Made by a program: the position numbers and the translations under genes
In this document: positions 4,682 through 6,938 of the stretch, one piece after another
Layout of the letters: every line of letters starts with the position of its first letter
How positions within the stretch are numbered: the first letter of the stretch is position 1
Notes under the pieces: generated by a model
The model's database searches: none
What the model was told of the DNA's origin: nothing
The model's input: only the letters and a program-made list of their open reading frames with translations
NCBI GenBank assembly: GCA_938023085.1
Contig: CALHDP010000103.1
Coordinates: 1 to 6,938 of the forward strand
Source: an uncultured Collinsella sp.
GTDB taxonomy: Bacteria > Actinomycetota > Coriobacteriia > Coriobacteriales > Coriobacteriaceae
Length of the DNA stretch: 6,938 bases
Direction of reading: 5' to 3'

Positions 4682-6097
4682 ATGGGGAGCAAATCTCAGC
4701 AACAAGTTCAAGTAACGCCATCGGCCTCTGCGGCGATTCTCGTCGTAATGTATATTGCAGCCTTTGTTGCCGCGTTTAACGAGAACATCATTAACGTGGC
4801 GTTGCACGACATTATGGCAGCCTTTTCGGTGGGTGCCACCACGGCACAGTGGCTCGTCTCGGGCTACATGATCGTGACGTCGATTTTTACGGCCATCATG
4901 GCCTTCCTGTCCGGCCGTTTCTCGACGCGCAAGCTGCTGTTTTTCGCATGCGGATGCATGGTTGCCGGCGAAGTCCTGTGCCTGGTCGCTCCGTCGTTTA
5001 GCGTTTTGCTGCCAAGTCGTATTTTGCAGGCTGCGGGATCGGGCATCTTGTTCCCGCTCATGATGAACGTGGTGCTGTCTTGCGCCCCGCGCGAGAAGCT
5101 CGGTTTGTATCTGAGCCTGGGCGGCGCCTGCATTACGCTAGGACCGGCGTTTGGACCCGTGATTAGCGGTCTTATGTGCACGTTATTTGGCTGGAGGGCG
5201 GTGTTTGTAGTGCCGCTGGTGGGCGGCATTGTGGTCGCTGCGGCGGGCGTTAAGCTTGTTCAGAATGTCGGAGAGCGCTCGAACACCACGCTCGATATTC
5301 TGTCGGTTGTTTTGCTCGCCGCCGGCATTACGGCATTTGTGTATTCCGTAGGCGAGTTCTCGACCAATCTGATTGCCGGCATCGTGGCGCTTTTCGCCGC
5401 CATTGTGCTGCTCGGCCTGTTTGCGGCCCGTCAGCTCAAGCTCGAGCATCCGGTGCTTAACGTGCGTCCCATGGCGAGCTTTCGCTTTTGGCCTGCGTGT
5501 TTGCTTGTGGTGGTGTCGATGATGACGACGTTCTCGATGAGCGTTTTGTTGCCGCTCTATTTTGAGGGCGCATACGGCATGACCGCACTTATTGCGGGCT
5601 TGCTCATTTTGCCGGCGATTGCCTGCAACGCCGTGACCTCGATTGTGGGCGGACGCGTGATGGACGCCCGTGGCGCATGGCCGCTGCTGCCGGTCGGTTT
5701 TGCCCTGATTGCCGTGGGGCAGACTGCCATCTCGATGACGGCGGCAAGCATGAACATCGGCGTCGTCGTGGCGCTGACCGTTGTGGTGTATGCCGGAGTC
5801 GGTTTGGTGCTGAGCCCCTCGCAAACGGCCGGCTTGGAGACGCTACCCGCCGCTGAACATCCTCACGGAACGGCATTGCTTAACACGTGGAATATGATTG
5901 CCGCATCGTTTGGCCCGTCGCTGTTTATCGGTCTGCTCTCGAGTTCCGCTGCGACCGCCGGCGCCGCTGGCGCTGCGACAGACGTTGCCCAGGCGATTGG
6001 ATTTGCAGCTGCCGTGCGTGTAGCGGCTGTAATTGCCGTGGTCGGGTTCGTGGCGTCGCTGGTGTACGCTCGTCGCGAGTCACACATGTCGCATTAA
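4682..6097 (+). CDS. MFS multidrug-type exporter, DHA2 (EmrB/QacA) family
   Basis: A 471-residue membrane protein with about 14 predicted helices, as in drug:H+ antiporter-2 exporters. Visible motifs are the helix-1 motif FNENIINVALHDI (32-44); motif A, SGRFSTRKLL (77-86), after helix 2; motif B, LLPSRILQAAGSGILFPL (109-126), with R113; and antiporter motif C, LGPAFGPVISG (153-163). In the helix-1 motif the common Asp (LDxTIVNVAL) appears as Asn33, followed by Glu34, which could alter proton coupling. The C-terminus is a short hydrophilic tail (ARRESHMSH). Substrate is unknown; family members export drugs, lipids or antibiotics. ATG at 4682 is chosen because GAGGAAGGA lies just upstream and the hydrophobic helix follows about 17 residues later. 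The frame stays open upstream but without membrane or family features. It diverges from the deformylase-like gene, with no dedicated regulator adjacent. Confidence 0.92.
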   Translation: MGSKSQQQVQVTPSASAAILVVMYIAAFVAAFNENIINVALHDIMAAFSVGATTAQWLVSGYMIVTSIFTAIMAFLSGRFSTRKLLFFACGCMVAGEVLCLVAPSFSVLLPSRILQAAGSGILFPLMMNVVLSCAPREKLGLYLSLGGACITLGPAFGPVISGLMCTLFGWRAVFVVPLVGGIVVAAAGVKLVQNVGERSNTTLDILSVVLLAAGITAFVYSVGEFSTNLIAGIVALFAAIVLLGLFAARQLKLEHPVLNVRPMASFRFWPACLLVVVSMMTTFSMSVLLPLYFEGAYGMTALIAGLLILPAIACNAVTSIVGGRVMDARGAWPLLPVGFALIAVGQTAISMTAASMNIGVVVALTVVVYAGVGLVLSPSQTAGLETLPAAEHPHGTALLNTWNMIAASFGPSLFIGLLSSSAATAGAAGAATDVAQAIGFAAAVRVAAVIAVVGFVASLVYARRESHMSH

Positions 6098-6157
6098 TGT
6101 GTGCACATAGATTCTGCAGCTAGATTGGATGGCGACACCATAAACTAATGGACGTTT

Positions 6158-6235
6158 TGCCGAGAGGCATGAATGTTTAAAGCGCAAAGAGTGCGCGACG
6201 GGCCCCGCGAATGGGGCGATGATGCCCGAGAGGGC
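6158..6235 (+). promoter_or_regulatory. Structured 5' leader of the RGG-protein gene (four small hairpins)
   Basis: Four perfect short hairpins follow one another: TGCC-GAGA-GGCA (6158-6169), GCGCA-AAGAG-TGCGC (6182-6196), GCCCC-GCGAAT-GGGGC (6202-6217) and GCCC-GAGA-GGGC (6224-6235). The first and last have the same GNRA-class GAGA tetraloop. The last ends 4 nt before the AAGGAG ribosome binding site of the next gene. This could be a folded mRNA leader. It does not match a riboswitch class that I can name. Confidence 0.4.
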
Positions 6236-6249
6236 CAAGAAGGAGTCTC

Positions 6250-6938
6250 ATGTCCGAGAACGAAGAGATCATGAACGAGACCGAGAACGAGACCATGGCT
6301 GCCGAGGTCGAGGCAGTCGAGACCGTGGAGACCGAAGCTGCCGAGGTTGAGGCTGCTGACGAGGTTTCCGCCGAGGAGGAGGCCGAGGTTGTCGAGGCCG
6401 CCGTTGATTACGATGACGAAGAGCTGATGGACAAGATGCAGAAGGCCGCCCGCCTGCTGCGTAGCCGTCGCTTTGCTATTTCCAAGGAGGAGGAGGCCAA
6501 GGCCGAGCGCATGGCGAACATCGAGCGCGCCATCAAGCTTCTTGACCTCAAGCCCAAGATGGAGCAGAAGGAAATGTCCGACTTGCTGGGCATGCGCCTT
6601 CGTGAGCTCGATGGCCTGATGGCCGAGGCCGAGGCTGCCGATCTGGTCGGCCGCATCGACGACGCCGAGGGCGATATGCGCAAGATCGTCGTCTTCGCTG
6701 CCGAGGATGCCGCTGAGGGCCTGGTCGAGCTTGCCAACAAGAAGGAGAAGCTCCTGCCCGAGCTTTCTTATGAGGAGGCCACCGAGCTGATGGCCGCTCT
6801 CGATAAGGTTATCGCCCCGCTCGTCGCCATGGGCCTGGACGAGGACCGCGGTCCTCGCGGCGGCCGTGACGATCGCGGTGGCCGTGGCGGCGACCGTGGC
6901 GGTCGCGGCGGCTTTGGCGATCGCGGTGGCCGTGGCGG
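6250..6938 (+). CDS. Acidic, RGG-tailed protein of unknown function (3' end beyond window)
   Basis: The frame is open from ATG 6250 (AAGGAG at 6240-6245) to the window edge: 229 complete residues. I do not recognise a named family. Residues 1-61 are extremely acidic: 26 Asp/Glu by my count and no Lys or Arg, in a degenerate E/A/V repeat (EAVETVETEAAEVEA). Residues 62-195 are mixed-charge and probably helical. Within them, about 90-137 (IERAIKLLDLKPKMEQKEMSDLLGMRLRELDGLMAEAEAADLVGRI) looks like a winged-helix-type segment, though this is by eye. From R203 the protein becomes RGG repeats (seven RGG units in 28 residues, with D and F spacers), like RNA-binding RGG tails. All 13 Lys codons are AAG and Arg is only CGC/CGT, which suggests high expression. 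A role with RNA or ribosomes is plausible but unproven. There is no signal peptide or membrane segment. Confidence 0.88.
   Translation, partial: MSENEEIMNETENETMAAEVEAVETVETEAAEVEAADEVSAEEEAEVVEAAVDYDDEELMDKMQKAARLLRSRRFAISKEEEAKAERMANIERAIKLLDLKPKMEQKEMSDLLGMRLRELDGLMAEAEAADLVGRIDDAEGDMRKIVVFAAEDAAEGLVELANKKEKLLPELSYEEATELMAALDKVIAPLVAMGLDEDRGPRGGRDDRGGRGGDRGGRGGFGDRGGRG
6871..6938 (+). repeat. RGG-coding repeat tract
   Basis: The 20-bp unit starting GATCGCGGTGG occurs identically at 6871-6890 and 6919-6938, 48 bp (16 codons) apart, with related CGTGGCGG units between. It encodes DRGGRGG and continues past the window edge. Identical codons in both copies point to recent in-frame duplication or slippage. 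Confidence 0.8.

Noticed and set aside
4477..4692. 72-residue N-terminal extension of the deformylase-like protein
   Set aside because: It has no similarity to the family. ATG 4476 with GAGGAG at 6 nt gives the normal MIKPI start of short deformylase-like proteins.
6081..6103. Hairpin CACACAT/ATGTGTG at the MFS stop as a terminator
   Set aside because: Seven mixed base pairs and no T-tract after it; no convincing intrinsic terminator was found after the MFS gene.
6213..6250. Resemblance to the fluoride riboswitch (GGGCGATGA followed by GCCC)
   Set aside because: Only the 5' block looks similar. The later CTGATG and 3' pairing segments needed for the class are absent, and the downstream gene is not a fluoride exporter.
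6841..6938. Repeat tract at the right edge as a CRISPR or intergenic repeat
   Set aside because: The repeats stay in frame, encode RGG units and lack unique spacers, so they belong to the coding sequence.

Overview
The window is a chromosomal segment from a GC-rich bacterium, most likely a Collinsella-like member of the Coriobacteriia. That placement is inferred from base composition, strong AAGGAGG-type ribosome binding sites, frequent GTG starts and gene style. It was not tested against a database. No RNA genes, insertion sequences, CRISPR arrays or phage genes were found.

Layout, left to right. On the minus strand: the 5' end of a Kup potassium transporter (cut by the left edge) and a ten-helix EamA/DMT-type permease. 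Diverging from the permease is a LysR-type regulator (plus strand), and a LysR-box-like dyad lies between them, so the regulator probably controls the permease. Next, on the plus strand, is the most unusual gene: an XRE/Cro-type helix-turn-helix domain fused in frame to a complete AlaA-like alanine aminotransferase. It is preceded by an array of AAATTGAAC operator-like sites. A strong internal ribosome binding site and ATG lie exactly where a free-standing AlaA would begin. A perfect 14-bp hairpin then acts as a shared bidirectional terminator with a convergent short peptide-deformylase-like gene. A 14-helix DHA2-type MFS exporter diverges from that gene. The window ends inside a plus-strand gene for an acidic protein with a C-terminal RGG-repeat tail, preceded by a leader of consecutive small hairpins.

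How the parts may work together. EamA plus LysR looks like a regulator and export/uptake pair. The XRE-AlaA gene resembles the MocR/GabR/PdxR plan (DNA-binding domain plus aminotransferase fold) but with a different DNA-binding domain and an aminotransferase half that keeps its catalytic motifs. It is a candidate bifunctional, self-regulating enzyme that may also yield a shorter enzyme-only product. Glutamine codon use changes sharply at the junction (5 of 7 CAA before it, 0 of 15 after), which supports a fusion of genes with different histories. The other genes look like ordinary chromosomal neighbours with no shown functional link.
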